The notes beneath the pieces were generated by a model. That model searched no databases. It had not been told where the DNA came from and was given only the letters and a program-made list of their open reading frames with translations. From assembly GCF_040796495.1 (NCBI RefSeq), contig NZ_JBFNQN010000007.1, positions 1 through 64,000 of the forward strand: DNA of 64,000 bases. The letters run 5' to 3'. The position numbers were made by a program, and so were the translations under genes. This document shows, piece after piece, positions 42,706 to 50,549 of the stretch. The first letter of the stretch is position 1; each line of letters opens with the position of its first letter. The stretch comes from Kineococcus endophyticus. Lineage in GTDB: Bacteria; Actinomycetota; Actinomycetes; Actinomycetales; Kineococcaceae.

Positions 42706-43604
42706 CGCGGGGAGTGTCACGGCGGGTGCTCCTGAGCGCGGTGCCGGGGGTCCTGCTGGCGGGCTGCTCGGGGTCCCCGGAGCCGCTGCGCCTCGCGGCC
42801 GGGGAGGACGGGGGCTTCTACGCCGAGTTCGGCCGGCTGCTGGCCACCGCCCTCACCGACGCCGGGCAGCCGGCCTCGCCGGTCGGCACGGGCGGCAGCG
42901 TCGACAACGTCGCGCGCGTGCAGGCGGGTCCGGAGCAGGTCGGGCTGGCCCTGGCCGACGTCGCCGAGACCCCCGCCGCGGCCGGGCTGCGGGCGCTCGG
43001 GCGGGTCTACGAGAACTACCTGCAGCTCGTCGTGCGCGCCGACGAACCGGCCGCCGACCTCGCGGGCCTGGCGGGCCGCCGCGTCTCGACGGGGGCGCCC
43101 GGGTCGGGCGCCGCGCTCACCTCGACGCGGCTGCTGGACCTCGCCGGCGTCGGCGTCGAGCGCGTCACCCTCCCGCTGCGGCAGGCCGTCGCGGCGCTCG
43201 CCGCCCGCGACGTCGACGCCGTCCTGTTCTCCGGCGGCGTGCCGACCCCCGCGCTCGCGCAGTCGACCCTCCCCGTCCGGTTGCTGCCCCTCGACGGCCT
43301 CGTCGGCGGGCTGCGGGACCGCTGGGGAGAGGTGTACCGGGCCGTCCGGGTGCCCGCGGGCGCCTACGGGGCGACGGGTGCGCGGACGGGGACCGTCGGG
43401 GTGTCGAACCTGCTGCTCGCCCGGGGCGACCTGGCGGAGGACGTCGTGGCGCGCGTCGTCGAGGTGCTCGTCGAACGGGCCGGGGACCTCGTGCCCTCGA
43501 CGGCGCTCGGGACGCAGTACCTCGACCAGGCCTCGCTCGTCGCGGTGGGGTCCGTTCCCCTGCACCCCGCCGCGGCCGCGACGTACCGGCGTCTGCACGG
43601 CTGA
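42702..43604 (+). CDS. TAXI-family solute-binding lipoprotein
   Basis: Periplasmic-type receptor of 300 residues of the TAXI (TRAP-associated) group. Signal SRRVLLSAVPGVLLAGC gives a lipoprotein; the core is LRLAAGEDGGFYAEFGRLLATAL, VGTGGSVDNVARVQAG and the family segment VSTGAPGSGAALTSTRLLDLAGV. No TRAP membrane subunit is nearby. GTG overlaps the kinase stop (GTGA), so it is expressed with the two-component system and may be its ligand sensor. Confidence 0.88.
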   Translation: MTRGVSRRVLLSAVPGVLLAGCSGSPEPLRLAAGEDGGFYAEFGRLLATALTDAGQPASPVGTGGSVDNVARVQAGPEQVGLALADVAETPAAAGLRALGRVYENYLQLVVRADEPAADLAGLAGRRVSTGAPGSGAALTSTRLLDLAGVGVERVTLPLRQAVAALAARDVDAVLFSGGVPTPALAQSTLPVRLLPLDGLVGGLRDRWGEVYRAVRVPAGAYGATGARTGTVGVSNLLLARGDLAEDVVARVVEVLVERAGDLVPSTALGTQYLDQASLVAVGSVPLHPAAAATYRRLHG

Positions 43605-43724
43605 ACCGGAGGTCCCGAGGACTTCCTCAAGGCCGGCTCAAGAACGGCGGGCACCCCTGCCGCCCCTCCTACCGTCGAGGCCCCGGGCCACGGTGGTCCC
43701 GGGTCGCACGAGGAGGAGCGGACC

Positions 43725-45047
43725 ATGACGATGACGTCGCCGTCGGCCACCGGCCAGGGGCTCACCCCGCCCCCCAGGGGCAAGCTGGGGCCCAAGGTCC
43801 GCCAGCTGGGCCCCGGGTTGCTCGCGGCCGCCACGGGCGTCGGCGCCGGGGACCTCGTGGCCACGATGGTCGCCGGGGCCAGGTTCGGGACCGTGCTGCT
43901 GTGGGCGGCCCTCGTGGGGGCGGTCCTGAAGCTTGCGCTCGGCGAGGGCGTCGGCCGGTGGCACCTCGCGTCCGGCACCACGCTCATGGACGGCTGGCGC
44001 CGGCTGGGACGGTGGGCCACCACGTTCTTCGGCGCCTACATCGTCGTCTGGGGGTTCGTCTACGGCGCCACCGCGATGTCGGCCGTCGGGCTGCCGCTCA
44101 ACGCCCTCTTCGGTGGCCTGCCGGTCCGGTACTGGGCGATGATCGCCGGCGTCCTCGGGTTGGCCCTCGTGTGGGCCCAGCGGTACCACGCGTTCGAGAA
44201 GTTCATGACGGTGCTCGTGCTGCTGAAGTTCGTCTCCGTCGTGTCCGTGGCGGTGCTCGTCATGCCGTCCCTGGGGGACGTCACCTCCGGGCTGGTCCCC
44301 CGGCTGCCGGAGGGTTCCACCGTCTACGTCCTGGGTCTCGTGGGGGGTGTCGGCGGCACGATCACCATGGCGGCCTACGGGTACTGGATGTTCGCCAAGG
44401 GCTGGCGCGGGACGGGCTGGCTGTCGATGATGCGGCTCGACAACGCCGTCGGCTACGTCATGACCGGCGTCTTCGTCGTCGCCATGCTCGTGGTCGGATC
44501 CGCGATGCTGTTCGGCCAGGACCTCACGACGTCCGACGACGGCCTGCTCCTGCTGGGCACGGCGCTGGGGGAGCAGTACGGGAACTGGGCCCGGCTCCTG
44601 TTCCTCACGGGTTTCCTCGCGGTGACGACGTCCTCCCTGCTCGGGGTGTGGAACGGCGTCAGCCTGATGTTCGCCGACTGGGTCCGCACGGTCCGCCTGC
44701 CCCACGGGCGCAGGACCGAGTCGGCCGCGGCGGCCGCGCGCCGCGCCGAGACGGAGGTCGTCGAGGTGGCGGTGGAGAAGACCCGCTGGTTCCGCGGGTA
44801 CCTGCTGTGGCTCACGTTCCCGCCGATGCTCCTCCTGCTCATCGACAAGCCGTTCGGGCTGACCCTCGTCTACGGCGTGCTCGGCTCGGTGTTCATGCCG
44901 TTCCTGGCCATCACGCTCATGCTGCTGCTGAACTCGAGCCGCATCGCGAAGGAGGGGCGGTCGGGCTGGGTGTCGAACCTGCTCCTCGGGGCGGCCTCGA
45001 CGCTGTTCCTCGCGCTGCTGGTCACCGACCTGGTGAACCGCTTCTGA
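43725..45047 (+). CDS. Nramp-related transporter lacking the DPGN motif
   Basis: Membrane transporter of 440 residues and about eleven helices, Nramp fold. Where metal-transporting Nramp proteins carry DPGN in helix 1, this one has GVGAGD. Helix 6 reads GGTITMAAYGYWMFAKGW rather than the usual A/C-M-P-H. Either the substrate is not Mn/Fe, or it belongs to an Nramp-related group such as the NRMT magnesium transporters. ATG 43725 with GAGGAGGAG upstream. Follows the TAXI operon after 120 nt. Confidence 0.82.
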   Translation: MTMTSPSATGQGLTPPPRGKLGPKVRQLGPGLLAAATGVGAGDLVATMVAGARFGTVLLWAALVGAVLKLALGEGVGRWHLASGTTLMDGWRRLGRWATTFFGAYIVVWGFVYGATAMSAVGLPLNALFGGLPVRYWAMIAGVLGLALVWAQRYHAFEKFMTVLVLLKFVSVVSVAVLVMPSLGDVTSGLVPRLPEGSTVYVLGLVGGVGGTITMAAYGYWMFAKGWRGTGWLSMMRLDNAVGYVMTGVFVVAMLVVGSAMLFGQDLTTSDDGLLLLGTALGEQYGNWARLLFLTGFLAVTTSSLLGVWNGVSLMFADWVRTVRLPHGRRTESAAAAARRAETEVVEVAVEKTRWFRGYLLWLTFPPMLLLLIDKPFGLTLVYGVLGSVFMPFLAITLMLLLNSSRIAKEGRSGWVSNLLLGAASTLFLALLVTDLVNRF

Positions 45048-45077
45048 CGCACGCGGTCGCGGCGGCCGGCCCGGGGA

Positions 45078-45983
45078 CTACCCGAGGTCGGTCGCCGCGA
45101 ACGTGTCGCACTGCCGCGGGTCCCCGGTCCGCAATCCCTGGGTGAACCAGCGCTGCCGCTGCTCCGACGTGCCGTGGGAGTAGCTGTCCGGGTCGGTCGT
45201 GCCGTCCCCGAGGTTGGTCTGGATGAAGTCGTCGCCGATGCGGGCCGCCGCGTCCAGGGCCCGGTCCACGTCGTCCTGGGTGAGTTCGGAGATCAGCGGG
45301 GCGCCGGAGTCGTCCGGGACGGTCGTCGCGTGGTTCGCCCACGCACCCGCGTAGCAGTCGGCCTGCAGTTCCAGGCGCACGCTGCCGCTCGTCGGCCCGG
45401 TCTCACCCGGTTGCACCCGCTCCGTCGTCCCGAGCAGGTGCTGGACGTGGTGGCCGTACTCGTGGGCGACGACGTACGCGTCGACGAACGTGCCGCCCTC
45501 GGCCCCGAACCGCTGCTGCAGCTCGTCGAAGAACGACAGGTCGAGGTACACGCGCTGGTCGGCCGGGCAGTAGAACGGGCCGGTGCCCGAGGACGCTGCG
45601 CCGCAGCCGGTCTGCGTCCCGCCGGCGAAGTAGACGGTCCGGGTCGGCACGTAGCCGTCGCCGAGGACGCCACCCCAGTAGTCCTGGATCGACTCGATGT
45701 CGGCGACGACCGCGCACTCCCGGCGCGCGTTCGCGTCCGCGCCGGTCCGGCACTCCTGCGCCAGCTGGCCGTCGTCGACCGTCTGGCCGGACCCGAGCTG
45801 GTCGAGGGTGGAGCCGACCTGCTGCGTGGGGTCGCTGCCGCCCAGCACCTGGAACAGGACGAGGACGAGGATCCCCACGATCCCCAGCCCACCGCCGCCG
45901 ATGGCCACCGTCCGGCCCCCGCCGCCGCGCCGGCGGTCCTCCACGCCGCTCGCGTCCAGACTGGCGTCGTCCCGGTACCTCAC
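45078..45983 (-). CDS. YpfJ-like neutral zinc metallopeptidase
   Basis: Membrane-anchored peptidase of 301 residues: a cytoplasmic Arg-rich head, TM at about 26-46, then the extracytoplasmic catalytic domain with Zn motif HEYGHH (174-179) and downstream ELQADCYAG, the third ligand region. Paired Cys (C127/C139 and others) suggest disulfides. GTG 45983 is supported by CAGGCT ending 7 nt upstream. Substrate unknown. Confidence 0.88.
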   Translation of the reverse strand: MRYRDDASLDASGVEDRRRGGGGRTVAIGGGGLGIVGILVLVLFQVLGGSDPTQQVGSTLDQLGSGQTVDDGQLAQECRTGADANARRECAVVADIESIQDYWGGVLGDGYVPTRTVYFAGGTQTGCGAASSGTGPFYCPADQRVYLDLSFFDELQQRFGAEGGTFVDAYVVAHEYGHHVQHLLGTTERVQPGETGPTSGSVRLELQADCYAGAWANHATTVPDDSGAPLISELTQDDVDRALDAAARIGDDFIQTNLGDGTTDPDSYSHGTSEQRQRWFTQGLRTGDPRQCDTFAATDLG

Positions 45984-46031
45984 GGGCCACAGCCTGCGGG
46001 CAGGCCCGGGTGGCCGCCACCGGGCGGTCCC

Positions 46032-46037
46032 TAGGGT
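46032..46037 (+). promoter_or_regulatory. Leaderless-type -10 (TAGGGT) of the nucleoside hydrolase gene
   Basis: TAGGGT ends 7 nt before GTG 46045; no ribosome site. This decides the start. Confidence 0.55.
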
Positions 46038-46044
46038 GGGCCCC

Positions 46045-47034
46045 GTGACCGACACCCCCCGCCGCCAGGTCGTCGTGGACACCGACACCGGCCTCGACGA
46101 CGCCCTCGCCCTGCTCCTGCTCGCGGGCTCCCCGCACGCCGACATCGCCGCCGTCACCACGGTCTACGGCAACTGCGTCGTGGAGGACTCGCTGCGCAAC
46201 GCCGCGCACGTCCTGCGGCTGGCGGGTCTGGACGACGTGCCCCTGTCGCGCGGCGCGGCCGGACCGCTCGTGGGCGAGGCCCACATCGCCGGGTACGTCC
46301 ACGGCAGCGACGGCCTCGGGGACCTCGGGCTCGACCGGCCCGACCCGCAGACGACCCCGGAGTCCGCGGCCGAACGCCTCGTGGCGCTCGCGGACGCCGA
46401 GCCCGGCCGGTACGACGTCCTCGCGCTCGGCCCGCTGACGAACATCGCCCTCGCGCTGCGCCTGGACCCGCGGTTCCTCTTCAAGGTCCGGTCCCTGACG
46501 CTCATGGGGGGTTCCGGCCCCTACCAGCCGCTCGGCCGGTCGCTCATGGTCGACGCCAACGTGCAGAACGACCCCGACGCCGCGCACGAGGTCTTCGCCG
46601 CCGACCGGCCCGCCGACGACACCGTGACGATGGTCGGCGTCGACGTGACGGGCACCGTCGTCCTCGACGAGGCCATGACGTCCTCCCTGCGGCACGCGGG
46701 GACCGCCTGGGCGACCTTCGCCGCCGACGCGCTCGACGCCTACCACCGGTTCTACGTCCACGAGTGGGGCCGCCAGGTCGCCCCGGTGCACGATCCGCTC
46801 GCCGCCGCCGTCGTGGCCGACCCCTCCCTGGTCCTGCAGCGGGTCAGCGCCCCGGCCGCCGTGACGACGAACGGGTTCGCGACGCGCGCCCGCCTGCTGG
46901 AACTGCCGGACGGGACGCCCGCCGCGCTGCCGCAGGAGGTCGCGCTGCGGCCGGCGACGGCCGTCGTGGAGGTGGACCGGGCGAGGTTCCTCGCCGGGTT
47001 CGTCCGGATCCTGGCCGAGGGGCGGACGCGGTGA
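46045..47034 (+). CDS. Inosine/uridine-preferring nucleoside hydrolase
   Basis: Cleaves ribonucleosides to base and ribose for salvage. The 329 residues begin with the calcium-binding VVVDTDTGLDDALALLLL and contain TTVYGNCVVEDSLRN, ALGPLTNIALALRLDP, LTLMGGSG, NVQNDPDAAHEVF and HDPLAAAVV (active-site His and Asp). Base preference is not predictable by eye. The stop overlaps the phosphatase start (GTGA). Confidence 0.92.
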   Translation: MTDTPRRQVVVDTDTGLDDALALLLLAGSPHADIAAVTTVYGNCVVEDSLRNAAHVLRLAGLDDVPLSRGAAGPLVGEAHIAGYVHGSDGLGDLGLDRPDPQTTPESAAERLVALADAEPGRYDVLALGPLTNIALALRLDPRFLFKVRSLTLMGGSGPYQPLGRSLMVDANVQNDPDAAHEVFAADRPADDTVTMVGVDVTGTVVLDEAMTSSLRHAGTAWATFAADALDAYHRFYVHEWGRQVAPVHDPLAAAVVADPSLVLQRVSAPAAVTTNGFATRARLLELPDGTPAALPQEVALRPATAVVEVDRARFLAGFVRILAEGRTR

Positions 47035-47735
47035 GCGAGGAACCCCTGGACCAGGTCGCGAACCTGCGCGACGTCGCCCACTCCGACCCGCGGCTGCGGC
47101 CCGGGGTGCTGTGGCGCAGCGCCCAGCCCCAGGCGGGTGACGGATCGCCGCGGGAGGTCGACGCCTGGCCGCCCGCCACCGTCGTGGACCTGCGGTCGGC
47201 GGCCGAGGTGCCCGGGACCGGCCACCCGCTCCTCGCGCCCGGGACGGAGGTCCACTCCGTCCCGCTGCTGGACCACGCGGGGGACCCGAACGCCCTGGAG
47301 CAGCGCCGCCGCCCCCTCGTCGACGTCTACCTGTCGATGCTCGAGCAGGGCACCGGCCTGCTGCGGGCGGCCGACCTCGTCGCCTCCTCGCCCGCGCCGG
47401 TCCTCGTGCACTGCGCCGCCGGCAAGGACCGGACCGGGCTCGTCGTCGCGCTCGTCCTGCGGCTGGTCGGGGTGTCGCGCGAGGCCGTCCTCGCAGACTT
47501 CGCGCTGACCACGGACGCGATGCCGGACGTCGTGCGGCGGCTCCTGGCGACCTCGCCGCTGCCCCCGGGCGCGGACCTGTCGACGCTTCCGGCCGAGTAC
47601 TTCACGGCCCCGACCGACGCGCTGGCCGCGGTGCTCGACGTGTGGGACGCCCACGACGGCGGGACCGAGGGCTGGGCGCTGGCCCACGGCGCCGCCGCCG
47701 ACCTCGTCGACCGGCTGCGCGCGCAGCTGCTCTGA
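47031..47735 (+). CDS. Tyrosine phosphatase family protein
   Basis: Protein of 234 residues of the bacterial Y_phosphatase3/MptpB type. N-terminal NLRDVA...GVLWRSAQP, VVDLRSAAEV and the P-loop VHCAAGKDRTGLVVALVL (Cys nucleophile, invariant Arg, and Lys as in MptpB). May dephosphorylate proteins or phosphoinositides. Coupled to the nucleoside hydrolase by a 4-nt overlap. Confidence 0.9.
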   Translation: MSEEPLDQVANLRDVAHSDPRLRPGVLWRSAQPQAGDGSPREVDAWPPATVVDLRSAAEVPGTGHPLLAPGTEVHSVPLLDHAGDPNALEQRRRPLVDVYLSMLEQGTGLLRAADLVASSPAPVLVHCAAGKDRTGLVVALVLRLVGVSREAVLADFALTTDAMPDVVRRLLATSPLPPGADLSTLPAEYFTAPTDALAAVLDVWDAHDGGTEGWALAHGAAADLVDRLRAQLL

Positions 47736-47737
47736 CG

Positions 47738-48760
47738 TCAGCCCAGGGCGCGCTCGAGCTCCTCGAGGACGATCTGAGCGGCCGTCGGGCCGGTGTTGAG
47801 GAAGAACGCGTCGTCGTCGACCTGGACGGCCCGGCCCGTGCGGACGGCGCCGAGGTCGCCCCAGGTCGGCAGCGACGTGAGCTCGGCGGCGTCCCCGCCC
47901 TGGACGCCGAAGAACAACCGGTCGGCGTCGGCGAGGTCGAGCTGCTCGGCGCTGACGTCGCGGGAGGTCTCGTCGGTGAAGCGCTGACCCTGCGGCCGGG
48001 CCAGGCCGGCGTCCTCGGCGACGGACCCGCTGAACGACGCGACGCCGAAGACGCGGACCCGGTCCCCGTTGCGCCGCAGGAAGGACACCGTGGGGGAGGG
48101 GCTGGGCGCCAGTGCCGCCGCGCGGGCGTGGTGCTCGTCCAGCCACGTCTGCGCCCGCTGCCGCAGGCCCAGGCCGTCGGCCAGCAGCAGGAGGTCCTGC
48201 TTCCAGCGCAGGCCGGTGCCCTGGGTGACGACGGTCGGCGCGATCGCCTGCAGCGCACCGAGGACGTCGCCGTCCTTCGCGCTCGCGTTGACGAGCACCA
48301 GGTCGGGGGCGAGGGCCGCGACGGCCTCCAGGTTCGGCTGGGTGCGCGTCCCGAGGTCGGCCACGGCGTCCAGGTCGGCGCTGCGGTCGGGGAAGCGGGC
48401 GCGCAGGTAGTCCGGGACCCGGCCCGCGCCGTCCCCGGCGGTCGCGCCCACCGGGACGACGCCGAGCGTGAGGGCCGCGTCCATCTGCCCGGTCGAGACG
48501 ACGACCACGCGGGTGGGGCGCGCCGGGACCGTCGTCGACCCCGCGGCGTGGACGACCGTCCGCGGGAACACCCCGTCGTCCTGCCCGCTGCCCCAGCCGG
48601 CGGGCAGCTCACGCGGGGTCACCCAGGCGCTCGCGGTCGTCGGGGCGCTCGACGTCGCGGGGGCGGCGGGGGTGTCGCCGGCGGACGCCGTGGAGCACCC
48701 GGTCAGCAGGAGGCCTGCCCCGGCTCCGAGGAACAGGCGGCGGTCGAGGCGTGGGATCAC
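47738..48760 (-). CDS. Iron-siderophore ABC transporter binding lipoprotein
   Basis: FecB/FhuD-like receptor of 340 residues. Signal RRLFLGAGAGLLLTGC gives a Tat-type lipoprotein. Core: ARPTRVVVVSTGQMDAALTLGVVPVG, AALAPDLVLVNAS and WGDLGAVRTGRAVQVDD. GTG 48760 is preceded by TACCCT ending 6 nt upstream, and an IdeR/DtxR-like box covers that -10, so it should be iron-repressed. No permease is adjacent. The last codon lies 2 nt from the phosphatase stop (convergent). Confidence 0.92.
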   Translation of the reverse strand: MIPRLDRRLFLGAGAGLLLTGCSTASAGDTPAAPATSSAPTTASAWVTPRELPAGWGSGQDDGVFPRTVVHAAGSTTVPARPTRVVVVSTGQMDAALTLGVVPVGATAGDGAGRVPDYLRARFPDRSADLDAVADLGTRTQPNLEAVAALAPDLVLVNASAKDGDVLGALQAIAPTVVTQGTGLRWKQDLLLLADGLGLRQRAQTWLDEHHARAAALAPSPSPTVSFLRRNGDRVRVFGVASFSGSVAEDAGLARPQGQRFTDETSRDVSAEQLDLADADRLFFGVQGGDAAELTSLPTWGDLGAVRTGRAVQVDDDAFFLNTGPTAAQIVLEELERALG

Positions 48761-48764
48761 GAGG

Positions 48765-48783
48765 CGAGGGTAGCCTCACCGAA
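48765..48783 (-). promoter_or_regulatory. IdeR/DtxR iron box over the siderophore-receptor promoter
   Basis: The minus strand reads TTCGGTGAGGCTACCCTCG, matching 14 of 19 bases of the consensus TTAGGTTAGGCTAACCTAA, including the core GGT-AGGCTA-CCT. It covers the -10 TACCCT (48772-48767), so a bound repressor would block transcription. Confidence 0.7.
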
Positions 48784-48822
48784 CTCGTGGGTGTTCCGTC
48801 GGAGGGCCACGGGCGGTGAGCA

Positions 48823-48865
48823 CGGGGTGACCTCGTGCGCGGTGGCGGGGCCCGGGGTGACCTCG
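48823..48865. repeat. Two 13-bp direct repeats 30 bp apart before corA
   Basis: CGGGGTGACCTCG at 48823-48835 and again at 48853-48865, the same face of the helix three turns apart. They may be binding sites for a regulator of corA or of the divergent siderophore receptor. The rest of the 224-nt gap holds the iron box and a CACACT -10-like element. Confidence 0.45.
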
Positions 48866-48984
48866 CGCCCGAACCCTCGGCGGCCCCGGCACCGCCCCGG
48901 CCGGGGGGTCCGCAGCGCACAGCGCCAGGCGGCACACTGGACCGGTCCTGCGCCGCACCGACGCCCTCACCAGGGAGGTTCCCC

Positions 48985-50112
48985 ATGCCCCGACGTCGTC
49001 TCCCGTTGCCGTCGATGGGACGTCGCGGCATGGCCCCGTCCCGCAACCTGGCCCAGGACGGGGCGATCCCCGCGGTCCCGATGTCCCGCGGCAGCAGCCT
49101 CATCGACAGCGGCGTCTACGAGGACGGGCACCGCGTGGTGTCGCCGACCGACCTCGTGAGCACCGTCGCCGCGCTGCGCGAGCGGGAGGGGCGCGTCGCG
49201 TGGATGGGCCTGTACCGCCCCGCGGAGGAGGAGCTGAACTCCCTCGCCGCGGAGTTCGACCTGCACGAACTGGCCGTCGAGGACGCCGTCCTGGCGCACC
49301 AGCGGCCCAAGCTGGAACGCTACGGCTCGACGCTGTTCGTCGTCCTGCGCGCGGCCCGGTACGTCGACGAGTCCGAGAAGGTCGAGTTCGGCGAACTGCA
49401 CCTGTTCATCGGCGCGGACTTCCTGCTCACCGTCCGGCACGCGGAGTCCCCGAGCCTGGCCGAGGTGCGCAAGCGCATGGAGGCCGACCCGGACCTGCTG
49501 CGGCTGGGCACCGAGGCGATCCTCTACGCCATCCTCGACGCCGTCGTGGACGGGTACGGGCCTGTCCTCAAGGGCCTTGAGAACGACATCGACGAGATCG
49601 AGACGCAGGTCTTCACCGGCGACCCGACCGTCTCCCGGCGCATCTACGAACTGTCGCAGGAGGTCGTGGACTTCCAGCGCGCCGTCACCCCGCTGACGGC
49701 GATCCTCACCGGGCTCACCGGCGGGTTCCAGAAGTACCGCGTCGACGAGGAGCTCCAGCGCTACCTGCGTGACGTCGCCGACCACGTGACGGTCGCCGTC
49801 GAACGCATCGAGAACTACCGCAGCCAGTTGCGCGACATCCTCACCGTCAACGCGACCCTGGTCGGTCAGCGGCAGAACGAGGAGATGCAGGCCATGACCG
49901 AGGCCAGCTTCGCCCAGAGCGAGGAGGTCAAGAAGATCTCCTCCTGGGCCGCGATCCTGTTCGCGCCCAGCCTGATCGGCGGGATCTACGGCATGAACTT
50001 CACGCACATGCCGGAACTGCAGTGGACGTACGGGTACCCGCTGGCGCTGCTGCTCATGCTCGGCCTCAGCGTCACGCTGTACGTCATCTTCAAACGCCGC
50101 GGGTGGCTGTAG
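48985..50112 (+). CDS. corA: CorA-family magnesium/divalent metal channel
   Basis: Mg/Co channel of 375 residues. A large cytoplasmic alpha/beta N-domain and long helix are followed by two C-terminal helices. The pore-loop signature GMN is at about 336-338 (GIYGMNFTHMPEL), and the protein ends with basic residues (FKRRGWL). ATG 48985 has AGGGAGG upstream; the first 40 residues are a basic extension. It forms a pentamer in the membrane. Confidence 0.95.
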   Translation: MPRRRLPLPSMGRRGMAPSRNLAQDGAIPAVPMSRGSSLIDSGVYEDGHRVVSPTDLVSTVAALREREGRVAWMGLYRPAEEELNSLAAEFDLHELAVEDAVLAHQRPKLERYGSTLFVVLRAARYVDESEKVEFGELHLFIGADFLLTVRHAESPSLAEVRKRMEADPDLLRLGTEAILYAILDAVVDGYGPVLKGLENDIDEIETQVFTGDPTVSRRIYELSQEVVDFQRAVTPLTAILTGLTGGFQKYRVDEELQRYLRDVADHVTVAVERIENYRSQLRDILTVNATLVGQRQNEEMQAMTEASFAQSEEVKKISSWAAILFAPSLIGGIYGMNFTHMPELQWTYGYPLALLLMLGLSVTLYVIFKRRGWL

Positions 50113-50126
50113 CCCCGACCCGTGCC

Positions 50127-50132
50127 TAGCGT
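50127..50132 (+). promoter_or_regulatory. Leaderless-type -10 (TAGCGT) of yidD
   Basis: TAGCGT ends 6 nt before ATG 50139; no ribosome site. Confidence 0.5.
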
Positions 50133-50138
50133 GACGGG

Positions 50139-50438
50139 ATGAGGAGTCCCGCCGCCCGCGTCGTCGAGGCCGCCATCGCCGGCTACCAGCACCGGCTGTC
50201 GCCCCGGAAGGGCTGGTCGTGCGCGCACCGCCTCGCCCACGGCGGCGACTCGTGCTCGGCCGCCGTGCGGGACCAGGTGCACCGGCGCGGGGTCGTCGGG
50301 GCCGTCCTGCCGAGCGCCGTGCGGTTCCTCGCCTGCTACCGCGCCGCGGTGCTGCTCTCACCGCTGGAGGTGCAGGGGTTCTGCTGCCTCGGCGGGATCC
50401 CCATCCCGTTCCGGTTCGGCGGTCGCAACCGCCCCTGA
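50139..50438 (+). CDS. yidD: YidD-like membrane protein insertion efficiency factor
   Basis: Small protein of 99 residues. The pattern AIAGYQHRLSPRKGWSCAHRLAHGGDSCSAAVRDQVHRRG matches YidD (I-x-x-YQ-x-x-LSP, C, then TCS-like). YidD assists YidC-mediated insertion. It is a diverged copy, and it is not next to rnpA/yidC as the usual copy is, so it may be a second paralogue. Confidence 0.75.
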   Translation: MRSPAARVVEAAIAGYQHRLSPRKGWSCAHRLAHGGDSCSAAVRDQVHRRGVVGAVLPSAVRFLACYRAAVLLSPLEVQGFCCLGGIPIPFRFGGRNRP

Positions 50439-50440
50439 CG

Positions 50441-50462
50441 CGGCCCCTCCGGGGAGGGGTCG
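50441..50462 (+). terminator. Hairpin after yidD
   Basis: CGGCCCCTC pairs with GAGGGGTCG through a CGGG loop (9 bp including one G-U), starting 3 nt past the stop. Confidence 0.55.
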
Positions 50463-50549
50463 TTGACTCGACGCGCCGGTAGGTTCGGCGTGATGCGTCA
50501 ACGACCCAGACAGGGGGCGGACGCAGGGTGACGTGCGGACCGCGGAGGG

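Noticed and set aside
48781-48796. LexA-like site GAAC...GTTC
   Set aside because: The spacer is 8 bp; actinobacterial SOS boxes need 4 bp between GAAC and GTTC.
48786-48984. M-box magnesium riboswitch before corA
   Set aside because: None of the conserved M-box blocks is visible, and the gap is explained by an iron box and direct repeats.
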